Position numbers and translations under genes: made by a program. The notes beneath the pieces are model-generated. The model saw only the letters and a list, made by a program, of their open reading frames with translations, was not told where the DNA came from and did no database searches. From Bacillota bacterium (GTDB lineage: Bacteria > Bacillota > Clostridia > Caldicoprobacterales > Xylanivirgaceae): a DNA stretch of 61,138 nucleotides. The stretch spans positions 1 to 61,138 of the forward strand of contig JAMOAB010000039.1 in the NCBI GenBank assembly GCA_023621995.1. The letters are read 5' to 3'. Below are positions 1 to 6,913 of this stretch, in pieces; positions within the stretch are counted from its first letter, which is position 1, and each line of letters opens with the position of its first letter.

Positions 1-32
1 TTCCCAAGATAGTAGATAACTATGAATAATTT

Positions 33-61
33 GAAAAGAGCCAGGGAAAACTCCCTGACTC
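33..61 (-). terminator. Terminator after flagellin
   Basis: Read on the minus strand, AGTCAGGG, a short loop of Ts and CCCTGGCT form a hairpin with one G-U pair, followed by CTCTTTTC. It lies just past the flagellin stop codon and would end the flagellin transcript. Confidence 0.7.
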
Positions 62-75
62 CTTTAAATATACTA

Positions 76-1005
76 TTATCGAAGTAACTGCAGTACTGAC
101 TGAGGTACCTGGTTGGCTTGGGCAAGCATTGCAGTAGCTGCCTGCTGTAGGATGTTGTTCTTTGTGAACTCCATCATTTCTTTGGCCATATCCACATCCC
201 TTATTCTTGACTCTGCTGCCTGTAGGTTCTCTGCTGATGTGTCTAAATTCTTGATTGTGTGCTCTAGACGGTTCTGATAGGCGCCTAGCTTAGCTCTTTC
301 AGCTGAAACCTGTTCAATAGCAGTATTTATATTAGTGATAGCTGCATCAGCACCAGCTTGAGTTAAGACTCCTCCAATACCAGCGGATTCTTCAGTTAAA
401 TCATCAACGTCTTTCACCTTTAAACTTGCAATAGTAATTGTTTCATCTTTTCCTATTTTGCCAGCATTCATACTATTAATTCCAAGAGTAATGGACTGAC
501 CTTCATTAGCACCTATATGGAATTTTACTCCACCTGTAACTTTACCTTCTCCGTCTGTACTTGTTGCTAAGGTGCCATTTAGCAAATTCTTAGTATTGAA
601 CTGTGTATCATTTGCTATCCTATCAATCTCATCGATTAATTCGTTTATTTCTTTTTGGATCTCTTTACGGTCTGTAAATGTATTAGTGTCACTTGCAGCT
701 TGTGTAGCAAGCTCCCTCATCCTCTGAAGGATTGAGTGTGTCTCTGTTAGAGCACCTTCTGCTGTTTGAATGAGTGATATACCATCCTGAGCATTCTTAG
801 AAGCCATGTTAAGACCTCTTATCTGAGCCCTCATCTTCTCAGATATTGCAAGACCTGCTGCGTCATCCCCTGCACGGTTGATTCTGTAGCCAGATGAAAG
901 TTTCTTCCTCCTTGAATTTATACTACCGGCGTCCTTGCCGGCATATTTTATGGAGTTATATACTGTCCGGCCGCTACAGCATATGAGCTCCATTTTTGCT
1001 TCCAC
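76..1005 (-). CDS. hag: Flagellin, 5' end deleted (probably non-functional start)
   Basis: Subunit of the flagellar filament. From KLSSGYRINRAGDDAAGLAI onward the protein is an ordinary short flagellin: conserved N-terminal D1 region, short variable centre, and a conserved C-terminal helix ending VPQSVLQLLR. The first 33 residues of the open frame are not flagellin: the usual MRINxNIxAxN...LEK helix (about 28-30 residues) is absent. That stretch is the untranslated leader, because a SigD-type promoter lies at 1011-1037, so position 1005 is near the transcription start, and a strong Shine-Dalgarno (AAGGAGGAA, 905-913) stands immediately before the KLSSGY codons. I read this as a deletion of about 85-95 bases that removed the start codon and the D0 helix. 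An in-frame ATG at 993 could give a product with a foreign N-terminus, but without D0 it should not polymerise. The gene follows csrA and fliW, which control its translation in relatives. Confidence 0.85.
   Translation of the reverse strand: MEAKMELICCSGRTVYNSIKYAGKDAGSINSRRKKLSSGYRINRAGDDAAGLAISEKMRAQIRGLNMASKNAQDGISLIQTAEGALTETHSILQRMRELATQAASDTNTFTDRKEIQKEINELIDEIDRIANDTQFNTKNLLNGTLATSTDGEGKVTGGVKFHIGANEGQSITLGINSMNAGKIGKDETITIASLKVKDVDDLTEESAGIGGVLTQAGADAAITNINTAIEQVSAERAKLGAYQNRLEHTIKNLDTSAENLQAAESRIRDVDMAKEMMEFTKNNILQQAATAMLAQANQVPQSVLQLLR
905..941 (-). promoter_or_regulatory. Likely CsrA-binding leader of flagellin
   Basis: On the minus strand CCGGC-AAGGAC-GCCGG (926-941) is a 5-bp GC stem with AAGGA in the loop. 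It is followed about 12 bases later by CAAGGAGGAA (905-914), a Shine-Dalgarno that itself carries GGA. One GGA in a hairpin loop and one over the Shine-Dalgarno is the arrangement known for CsrA repression of hag in Bacillus. csrA and its antagonist fliW lie directly upstream, so this is probably the target of that switch. Binding itself is inferred. Confidence 0.55.
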
Positions 1006-1010
1006 TTATT

Positions 1011-1037
1011 ATATCGAACCTATTTTACAAAACTTTA
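1011..1037 (-). promoter_or_regulatory. SigD (sigma-28) promoter of flagellin
   Basis: Minus strand reads TAAA (1034-1037), 15 bases, TTCGATAT (1011-1018), against the Gram-positive motility consensus TAAA-N15-GCCGATAT. Predicted transcription start is near 1004. Confidence 0.8.
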
Positions 1038-1054
1038 GCCTTTTCTATAAAAAT

Positions 1055-1285
1055 TTATTTTTTATCTATAATCTTTTTAAGCTCATCAAGTGTAAGGGAG
1101 GGAACATGGGCGGCCTGCCTATTCATAGCCCTGGTCTCATCTAGGAGTTCACCCCTTAATATCTCAAGTTTCTCTGGGGCATCTATGCCTATCCTCACCC
1201 TATCCCCCTCTATTGAGACTATAGATATCCTTATGTCGTCGCCAATTAATATCTCCTCGCCCCTCTTACGCGAAAGTACAAGCAT
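1055..1285 (-). CDS. csrA: Carbon storage regulator CsrA
   Basis: RNA-binding translational repressor, 76 aa, the normal family size. MLVLSRKRGEEILIGDDI and the GIDAPEKLEILRGEL region are the RNA-binding strands of the CsrA dimer. In Bacillota CsrA binds GGA motifs in the flagellin leader and is sequestered by FliW. The start is 3 bases after the fliW stop and its Shine-Dalgarno (GGGAGGGGG) lies inside the end of fliW, so the two are translationally coupled. A candidate target leader lies just downstream, at 905-941. Confidence 0.95.
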   Translation of the reverse strand: MLVLSRKRGEEILIGDDIRISIVSIEGDRVRIGIDAPEKLEILRGELLDETRAMNRQAAHVPSLTLDELKKIIDKK

Positions 1286-1287
1286 TC

Positions 1288-1731
1288 CTATTCCCCCTCC
1301 CTAGCAGTAGCTGCAAATACAGGGTGTCTTATGGGGTAGTTGCCCTCTGGCAATATGACTTGTTTGCCGAGTTTCTTATCCATATTTATAACTATGGGAG
1401 CTGCAAGATTTGCAGTCATATTATCTATCTTATCGGGTATTACAAGCATACTCAGAAGGAGCACATCTTCCTTTTTCTCTATCTTGAGTTCTTCTAAGAC
1501 GCTATCGGGTAAAACAGGCTCATAGCCTACTGTAAAGTTAAATGGGTCTGCCAGTATAAATGCAATATCTCCATCATCTATGCTCTGTAGCCAGTAGAAG
1601 CTATCGTCATCTTCGAAGGATATAATGGTGTATCGCTTTAAGTGTTCAAAGGCAGGTATACCTTGCCTAAACTCAATTATATTCTCCTCATCTATCTCTA
1701 TCTCACCAAAGCGTGAGGTGTTTATCTTCAT
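1288..1731 (-). CDS. fliW: Flagellar assembly factor FliW
   Basis: CsrA antagonist and flagellin chaperone. Free FliW binds CsrA; flagellin releases it, which tunes flagellin synthesis to secretion. The protein starts MKINTSRFGEIEIDEENII and carries the family's F.QGIPAFE and FxVxDPFxFxxxY-like blocks (here LADPFNFTVGYEPVL). I start at ATG 1731 (147 aa) because homology begins there and GGGGAAG lies just upstream; the frame is open 21 codons further without homology. It sits between the yviE-like gene and csrA, the usual Bacillota order. Confidence 0.93.
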   Translation of the reverse strand: MKINTSRFGEIEIDEENIIEFRQGIPAFEHLKRYTIISFEDDDSFYWLQSIDDGDIAFILADPFNFTVGYEPVLPDSVLEELKIEKKEDVLLLSMLVIPDKIDNMTANLAAPIVINMDKKLGKQVILPEGNYPIRHPVFAATAREGE

Positions 1732-1790
1732 ATGTACTCTTCCCCACTTTCTATATATAGAATAAATTAAAATAAGGGAAACATGATACG

Positions 1791-2366
1791 TCATATTTCC
1801 CTATCTATATTTTTGCCTACATATTCAAATTTAATATCTGGCCATACATCCATGTATATATCCACCTTATGTCGGGTGGCATTTATCTTTGCCTTTGGAT
1901 TGACTTTCCAGCCGATCTTTGGTGGTACAGGTGTTATGTCAATATCTGCTCTGCCTTCTCTTACATCGATCTTAGGCCTAGACTTAGGAGCACAGTCTAC
2001 ATTTATCTCCCACATATCTTCATACATGGTCTCCTCGGCAATCTCAACAATAGGGTCTCCCCCATTCTCTATCCCCATGAGACGTTCGCCCTCTTCTACC
2101 ATCTTACCTATAGCATCTAAGCCTGCCTCGAGGCTTTCATCATAGAAGTCATTGGCTAGTCTAAGCACAGTCTTAAGACCAACCTCAGCAAAACATTCAC
2201 TCTGATCTATGTATACCTTGGGCAGAATACTCACTATATTCATATCTGCTCTAGGCTGCCTTATATCTGCAGTGGGAGGGGGCTGCTCAATATCCATATT
2301 GGCAGGATATTGGCGAATTCCTATTCTACCAAGGGTCTGGGTAATTCTAATTGAGCCTATATTCAT
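1791..2366 (-). CDS. YviE-like protein (DUF6470)
   Basis: 191 aa protein of the DUF6470/YviE type, always found between flgL and fliW in Bacillota flagellar loci. It opens IGSIRITQTLGRIGI and continues with PPPTADIRQPRADMNI, short beta-rich repeats typical of the family, then an acidic middle and a basic end. There is no signal peptide or membrane segment. The role is unknown. Position in the operon suggests a function linked to hook-filament junction or flagellin handling. It begins 5 bases after flgL. Confidence 0.8.
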   Translation of the reverse strand: MNIGSIRITQTLGRIGIRQYPANMDIEQPPPTADIRQPRADMNIVSILPKVYIDQSECFAEVGLKTVLRLANDFYDESLEAGLDAIGKMVEEGERLMGIENGGDPIVEIAEETMYEDMWEINVDCAPKSRPKIDVREGRADIDITPVPPKIGWKVNPKAKINATRHKVDIYMDVWPDIKFEYVGKNIDREI

Positions 2367-2371
2367 CTACA

Positions 2372-3316
2372 TTACCTCAGAAAATCTACCAAGGTAGGCT
2401 GTATTATACGGGCTCCCACCGATAGGGAAGATCGGTATACCATCTGTGCCATCATAAACTGCATTATGACTTCTGCCTGATCCACATCCTCCACTTGGGA
2501 TTTTACAGCTGTATAGTTTATCTTATCATCGCCATAGCGATGTTCCACCATCTCAAGCCTATTATATTTACCACCTACATCGGCAAGATGGGATAATATA
2601 TCTTGCTGGGCGTTTTGAAGTTTTCCAATGGAGCTATCTATCGCCTCTATATCGTTATTCTCCAGTGCATCGGTGAGCTCTACAATTACATTGAATATAT
2701 TGTCATAACCTGTTCCAAGGAGTTCAATTCCGTTAATGCTCACCTTCATATTGACTCCTGGTCCTATCTCATAGTTGAGTTCTTCCCCTTCAAGTTCAGA
2801 AAGTTTATCTACTTCACCAGTTATTAGATCTATCCCGTTATAGAGAAGGTTGCGATTGCCATCATCGTCTTTAACTATCTTAAATGGTTCTTTAACGGTA
2901 TTATATCCGCCAAATACATATCTACCACCATATGTAGTATTGGCAGCTTGTATTAGTTGTTCTTCAAGTTCCCTAAGTTCTTTAGCATTAGCTGCCCTAT
3001 CCTCTGGGGTCTTACTGGCATTGACTGAATCTATGGCCAAATCATATGCCCGCTTTATAATCTCATTCATCTCCATAAGGCTTGTCTCTGTCTGGGTTAG
3101 CCACGCCTTGGCATCTCCTACGTTTTGGGTATATCTCTCTATCTTTGAAAGGTCGGTTCTAGCTTGAAGGCTCCGCGTTATACCCACTGGATCGTCTGAT
3201 GGCCTATATATCTTCCTACCCGTCTCTAATTGATAATGATACTTCTCCATCTTCCCAAGGTTGCTATTCATGTTGTATAAAAATCTATTTATCATCATAC
3301 TATTTGTAATTCGCAT
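2372..3316 (-). CDS. flgL: Hook-filament junction protein FlgL (HAP3)
   Basis: Joins the flagellar hook to the filament. The 314 aa protein starts MRITNSMMINRFLYNMN, has the flagellin-like N-terminal helix with TGRKIYRPSDDPVG, and ends with the conserved C-terminal helix VIMQFMMAQMVYRSSLSVGARI. Both are the secreted, polymerising ends of this axial protein. It follows flgK by 11 bases and is clearly in the same transcript. Confidence 0.93.
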   Translation of the reverse strand: MRITNSMMINRFLYNMNSNLGKMEKYHYQLETGRKIYRPSDDPVGITRSLQARTDLSKIERYTQNVGDAKAWLTQTETSLMEMNEIIKRAYDLAIDSVNASKTPEDRAANAKELRELEEQLIQAANTTYGGRYVFGGYNTVKEPFKIVKDDDGNRNLLYNGIDLITGEVDKLSELEGEELNYEIGPGVNMKVSINGIELLGTGYDNIFNVIVELTDALENNDIEAIDSSIGKLQNAQQDILSHLADVGGKYNRLEMVEHRYGDDKINYTAVKSQVEDVDQAEVIMQFMMAQMVYRSSLSVGARIIQPTLVDFLR

Positions 3317-3327
3317 GGTAACCCTCC

Positions 3328-4866
3328 TTATCTACCTACAACACCAGTACGATTTATTAGTACATCTAATTGTTCGTCTATTGCCGTTATCATCCTAGAT
3401 GCTGCATTAAATGAATGTAGATATTGTATCATCATGGTCATCTCTTCATCTATAGACACACCTGACACTGACAGGCGTTTATTCTCTAAGCTATTTGTGA
3501 GTATCACTTGCCCTTCTTTCATCTTGCTACTGTGGGATGACTCAACTGCCAAGTCTGCTATTATGCCCTTTGTATAGTCTTCCAGGTTGCCTATTTGAAT
3601 GGTCTTATCACCCAATTGCATGCTTATATCCTTCTTATTTCTCAGGCCTATGAGCTTAAGACCAATACGGTTGTCTGCTTCTCTTGGAACATCACCGACT
3701 ATTGTAGGTTCTTCAGCCATAGCTATGTTATATACGCTCTCCATTATTTCAGGGGCAACACATATATTGGCAGCTGTGACCTTGCTCAAATCTATCTCTT
3801 CCCTTGCACTTGCCCCATCATATGCAAAGAAATTGTACCCGTTTAGTGAAACTGCACCATCCCTATGTAGAGAATAACCCTCTCTATGTATGGCATTAAA
3901 CTCCTGCACAAAAGCCCTTGCCAGATTATCTAGTTGGTTCATAAAATAGGGTATACCCATGGGTTCTCCAAATTCTGGGCCCCTTCCGTCTCGCATATCC
4001 ATGAGCCCTTTTAATGTCCCGCCTTTTATAGGTACATCCTTGTCAATACCTTCCCATTTCACCCTATATATCTGTTCATCTAAGATAGGATCTTCTACCT
4101 TTACAGTTTCAAGCTTGTTCACATGTATGTGATCTACAAGGGGCATACCAGCTACATCTACTCTAAACCTCCCATCTTGGGTTTCATAATAGTCTACATC
4201 TATTATGGAAGATAACTCGTCCATAAGTAGATTACGCCTATCCCGAAGGTCATTTGCCACCTCGCCGCCAACTTCGAATTTAAATATCTGTTCGTTTAGA
4301 TCCCTTATGTTCACTATGATATCGTTTATGTCTTTGACTGCTATATCTATGGCAGTGTCCTGCTCTCGTCTAAGCTGCTTGAGCTGAGAATCGTAGTGCG
4401 TTATTGTCTCAGTGAGTTTGATGGCATCTTGCCTAACTAAGCTTCTTATCTCCTTGCTCTCGGGATATTTGGCAAGCTCTTGTAGTGAGTCAAATAGCTC
4501 GGCTATCGACTTGTTTATACCTGCATCAGATGGCTCTCTGAACACATCTTCTATATATTGGAGGGCACTTGTCTTAGCTGTCCACTCACCCCTTGTGGTA
4601 TTCTCCCGTCTATATTGCATGTCGAGAAAATTATCTCTTATCTGATTTATGGCTATAACATCTACTCCGCCACCTATCTGCCCCTTGGTTGGCGACCTGA
4701 AGAAACCTGTGTTTACAGGTGCCTCTATGGATTTTGTAACCATACGCTGACGTGTATATCCAACAGTATTTGCATTATCTATATTATGCCCGGTTAGATT
4801 TAAACCTTGCTGACTTGCATAGAGCCCGCTCCGGGAAATTTCAAGTCCGTAAAAAGTTGAACGCAT
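3328..4866 (-). CDS. flgK: Hook-associated protein FlgK (HAP1)
   Basis: First hook-filament junction protein, 512 aa. The N-terminus FYGLEISRSGLYASQQGL followed by NLTGHNIDNANTVGYTRQR is the axial-protein signature, and the C-terminus SGVSIDEEMTMMIQYLHSFNA with RMITAIDEQLDVLINRTG matches the family. The middle is the usual variable outer domain. Its Shine-Dalgarno AGGGGTGAG is 5 bases before the ATG. flgN, its chaperone, is directly upstream. Confidence 0.94.
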   Translation of the reverse strand: MRSTFYGLEISRSGLYASQQGLNLTGHNIDNANTVGYTRQRMVTKSIEAPVNTGFFRSPTKGQIGGGVDVIAINQIRDNFLDMQYRRENTTRGEWTAKTSALQYIEDVFREPSDAGINKSIAELFDSLQELAKYPESKEIRSLVRQDAIKLTETITHYDSQLKQLRREQDTAIDIAVKDINDIIVNIRDLNEQIFKFEVGGEVANDLRDRRNLLMDELSSIIDVDYYETQDGRFRVDVAGMPLVDHIHVNKLETVKVEDPILDEQIYRVKWEGIDKDVPIKGGTLKGLMDMRDGRGPEFGEPMGIPYFMNQLDNLARAFVQEFNAIHREGYSLHRDGAVSLNGYNFFAYDGASAREEIDLSKVTAANICVAPEIMESVYNIAMAEEPTIVGDVPREADNRIGLKLIGLRNKKDISMQLGDKTIQIGNLEDYTKGIIADLAVESSHSSKMKEGQVILTNSLENKRLSVSGVSIDEEMTMMIQYLHSFNAASRMITAIDEQLDVLINRTGVVGR

Positions 4867-4893
4867 TTTCTCACCCCTAATATGTTTTTTAAA

Positions 4894-5325
4894 TTATGCC
4901 TTTTGGTCAAATAGATTTATAGGTTTATTGCCTGTGAGGTTACCTAGTGTAAATTCTACATATTCAAGGTTTGTCTTAAGAAGCTTGTTATTTATGTGGT
5001 TCAACCTTCTTTGCTCCTCTATAACTTCTAAGAGTTCCTCGAATATGGTCTCAAGCCTCCCCGCTAGCTCGTCATCTGCCATATCTATAAGGCGTGTTAT
5101 TGTCAAGTCTTTCTCTCCTAGCTCAGCTACAGCTTTCATACGCTCTTCCTCTAGCTTACCAAGGGTCATTATCATGGTCTGCTGGACCTTGAGTATTTCA
5201 TCTAGCTCTTTTATTTCACCGTTTATTATTACATCAGTGAGTTTATCTGATAACCTAGCCAGGTCCCTGTGTATATTTAGCTGATTTTCCAATATGTGTG
5301 CTACTTCTTGTATCTTATTTTGCAT
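4894..5325 (-). CDS. flgN: FlgN-type export chaperone
   Basis: 143 aa, almost wholly helical and acidic, with heptad-like spacing throughout, matching the FlgN/YvyG family that keeps FlgK and FlgL soluble for type III export. Sequence identity in this family is always low, so the call rests on length, helical character and position between flgM and flgK. It starts 3 bases after the flgM stop. Confidence 0.82.
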   Translation of the reverse strand: MQNKIQEVAHILENQLNIHRDLARLSDKLTDVIINGEIKELDEILKVQQTMIMTLGKLEEERMKAVAELGEKDLTITRLIDMADDELAGRLETIFEELLEVIEEQRRLNHINNKLLKTNLEYVEFTLGNLTGNKPINLFDQKA

Positions 5326-5328
5326 ACG

Positions 5329-5631
5329 TCACACCTTCTTATTGTATAGAACGCCATCTACCATCTTTTCGGCTACTTGCCTTGCATCCACATGGTATTT
5401 TCCCTTTTCTATAAGTGTTTTAACCTCATCCACTCTCTGTGCTCGCTCCTCTATAAACTTTTCGATTTTCTGCCCATCTACTTTAGTGGCCTGGAGCAGC
5501 TTAGCCTCTTCAGAGAGTATAACCTGATCTTGACCCTGAACTGGCGACTTGTGCTTTTCCTTCTTTACCTCTTGCTCATGAGTTTTATATAGATTGACTA
5601 TTCTATTTATTTGGGGACCATTTATTTTCAA
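5329..5631 (-). CDS. flgM: Anti-sigma-28 factor FlgM
   Basis: Inhibitor of SigD, secreted once the hook is complete so that late genes can be expressed. KINGPQINRIVNLY is the conserved start, and the C-terminal half with VDARQVAEKMVDGVL is the sigma-binding helix region. I start at TTG 5631 (100 aa) because GAGGTGA is spaced 5 bases before it and homology begins there. A longer frame to ATG 5661 has only a weak ribosome site. A SigD promoter lies at 5690-5716, so FlgM limits its own synthesis. Confidence 0.9.
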   Translation of the reverse strand: MKINGPQINRIVNLYKTHEQEVKKEKHKSPVQGQDQVILSEEAKLLQATKVDGQKIEKFIEERAQRVDEVKTLIEKGKYHVDARQVAEKMVDGVLYNKKV

Positions 5632-5689
5632 CGCTTTCACCTCATTTTTACTGGTTGACATTCACTTTTTAGTTTCCACTTCAACTATT

Positions 5690-5716
5690 ATATCGACCAT
5701 ATATAAAAAACATTTA
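5690..5716 (-). promoter_or_regulatory. SigD (sigma-28) promoter of flgM operon
   Basis: Minus strand reads TAAA (5713-5716), exactly 15 bases, then GTCGATAT (5690-5697), one mismatch from the -10 consensus GCCGATAT. The predicted start near 5683 lies upstream of either possible flgM start codon. Confidence 0.82.
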
Positions 5717-5726
5717 GGGATAATTA

Positions 5727-6137
5727 TTAAATTTTCTTTTTCTTTACCCTATCTGCAATATACATCTGTTCTTTAGTTCTCTTATCTTTATAATATCCAG
5801 GGGCAGATGATAAGCCTTTTTTAAGTTCCACATCGAGTTCCCTTGTACATTTTTCACAGTATCTACCCGTTCTAATGGGAGCACCACATCTCTCACAAGG
5901 AAGACCTATACTCTCTTTCTTTAACTCTAGCCTTCCTTCCCTCAAAAATTCTAATATTATCTTCTCATCTATTCCCGTCTCCTCAGAGACCTCTGGAACA
6001 TTGGCATCAGGGTTTTCCCATATATATTCTCGTACTGTAACAAACATCTCTTCCCGCTTTAAAACACAACTATGGCAATATGGAATATTATTATATTGAA
6101 ATATCCTCCCACACATCTTACAATTTCGTATATCCAT
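5727..6137 (-). CDS. yvyF: YvyF-like flagellar operon protein (TIGR03826)
   Basis: 136 aa protein with two zinc-ribbon-like cysteine sets: CKMCGR with YCHSC near residues 6-24, and CERCGAP with YCEKC near residues 80-97. Between them is a helix-turn-helix-like stretch (VPEVSEETGIDEKIILEFLREGR). This layout is the TIGR03826 family found beside flgM in Bacillota. I start at ATG 6137 because AAGGAGGAG lies 6 bases upstream, and the upstream ten codons are not conserved. The function is probably regulatory but not established. It lies 27 bases after comFC, as in B. subtilis. Confidence 0.85.
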   Translation of the reverse strand: MDIRNCKMCGRIFQYNNIPYCHSCVLKREEMFVTVREYIWENPDANVPEVSEETGIDEKIILEFLREGRLELKKESIGLPCERCGAPIRTGRYCEKCTRELDVELKKGLSSAPGYYKDKRTKEQMYIADRVKKKKI

Positions 6138-6163
6138 AAAGCACTCCTCCTTATAGCTCTTAT

Positions 6164-6907
6164 TCAATGGTATATAGTGGTAGCAAATGTTGCCACATAC
6201 ACTTCCCTAGCTCCTGCCTCAAGAAGTGCACTACTACAATGGTCTACAGTGCTCCCTGTGGTAAACACATCATCGATTAACAGTATGGTCTTATCCTTTA
6301 CTAGGTCCTCTTGTCTTACCTCAAAGGCATTATAGAGATTCCACATGCGCTCCGCCCTATCCATACCTATCTGGGATGGCGTATTGCGTATCCTCATAAG
6401 TGCAGTACCTAATACTTCCTTGCCACCCATCATCTTACCAATGCTATGGGCAAGATATTCTGCCTGATTATAGCCTCTAAGACTTAGACGTTTTGTATGT
6501 AGGGGGACAGGGACAACAGCATCAAAGGACCATCCCCTAAGCTCTATCGCCTCCACCATAAGCATGGCCATGGGCTCTGCAAGATGGGTAAAGCTTCTGT
6601 ATTTAAACCGCTTTACCATATCTGATATGGGCATATTATATTCAAAAACAGAGAGGGCTGAAGTAAATACATGATTTGCCTCCACGCACAGCCTACATAT
6701 CTCGCCCCCCTCTATGTGTCTACCACACACACAGCAATGGGGAGGCCTTATAAATGGCAAGTTCTCATAACATGCGAAACAAAATCCATATCTATTATAG
6801 GTTTTACATTCCCTTCCGCAGGCTATACACACTGCTGACCTGGGATATATTATATCTAACATGTATTTCAAAAATTTTCCTACCCTAAATTCCATTTTAA
6901 AACACAT
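6164..6907 (-). CDS. comFC: ComF family protein (ComFC-like phosphoribosyltransferase)
   Basis: 247 aa. The N-terminal part has cysteine pairs CIACGREC and CCVCGRHIEGGEICRLC (zinc ribbon), followed by a type I phosphoribosyltransferase fold with the PRPP loop ILLIDDVFTTGST. The family is needed for DNA uptake in transformable Bacillota, where it acts with the ComFA helicase. comFA is absent here; recD2 lies immediately upstream instead. VPVPLHTKRLSLRGYNQAE is the second conserved block. The exact reaction is not settled for the family. Confidence 0.9.
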   Translation of the reverse strand: MCFKMEFRVGKFLKYMLDIIYPRSAVCIACGRECKTYNRYGFCFACYENLPFIRPPHCCVCGRHIEGGEICRLCVEANHVFTSALSVFEYNMPISDMVKRFKYRSFTHLAEPMAMLMVEAIELRGWSFDAVVPVPLHTKRLSLRGYNQAEYLAHSIGKMMGGKEVLGTALMRIRNTPSQIGMDRAERMWNLYNAFEVRQEDLVKDKTILLIDDVFTTGSTVDHCSSALLEAGAREVYVATFATTIYH

Positions 6908-6913
6908 TCTCCT

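Noticed and set aside
961-1005. Cloning-site-like bases (CATATG, GAGCTC) in the flagellin leader, hinting at vector sequence
   Set aside because: The flanking SigD promoter, CsrA-like hairpin and Shine-Dalgarno form one natural leader; two six-base sites are expected by chance.
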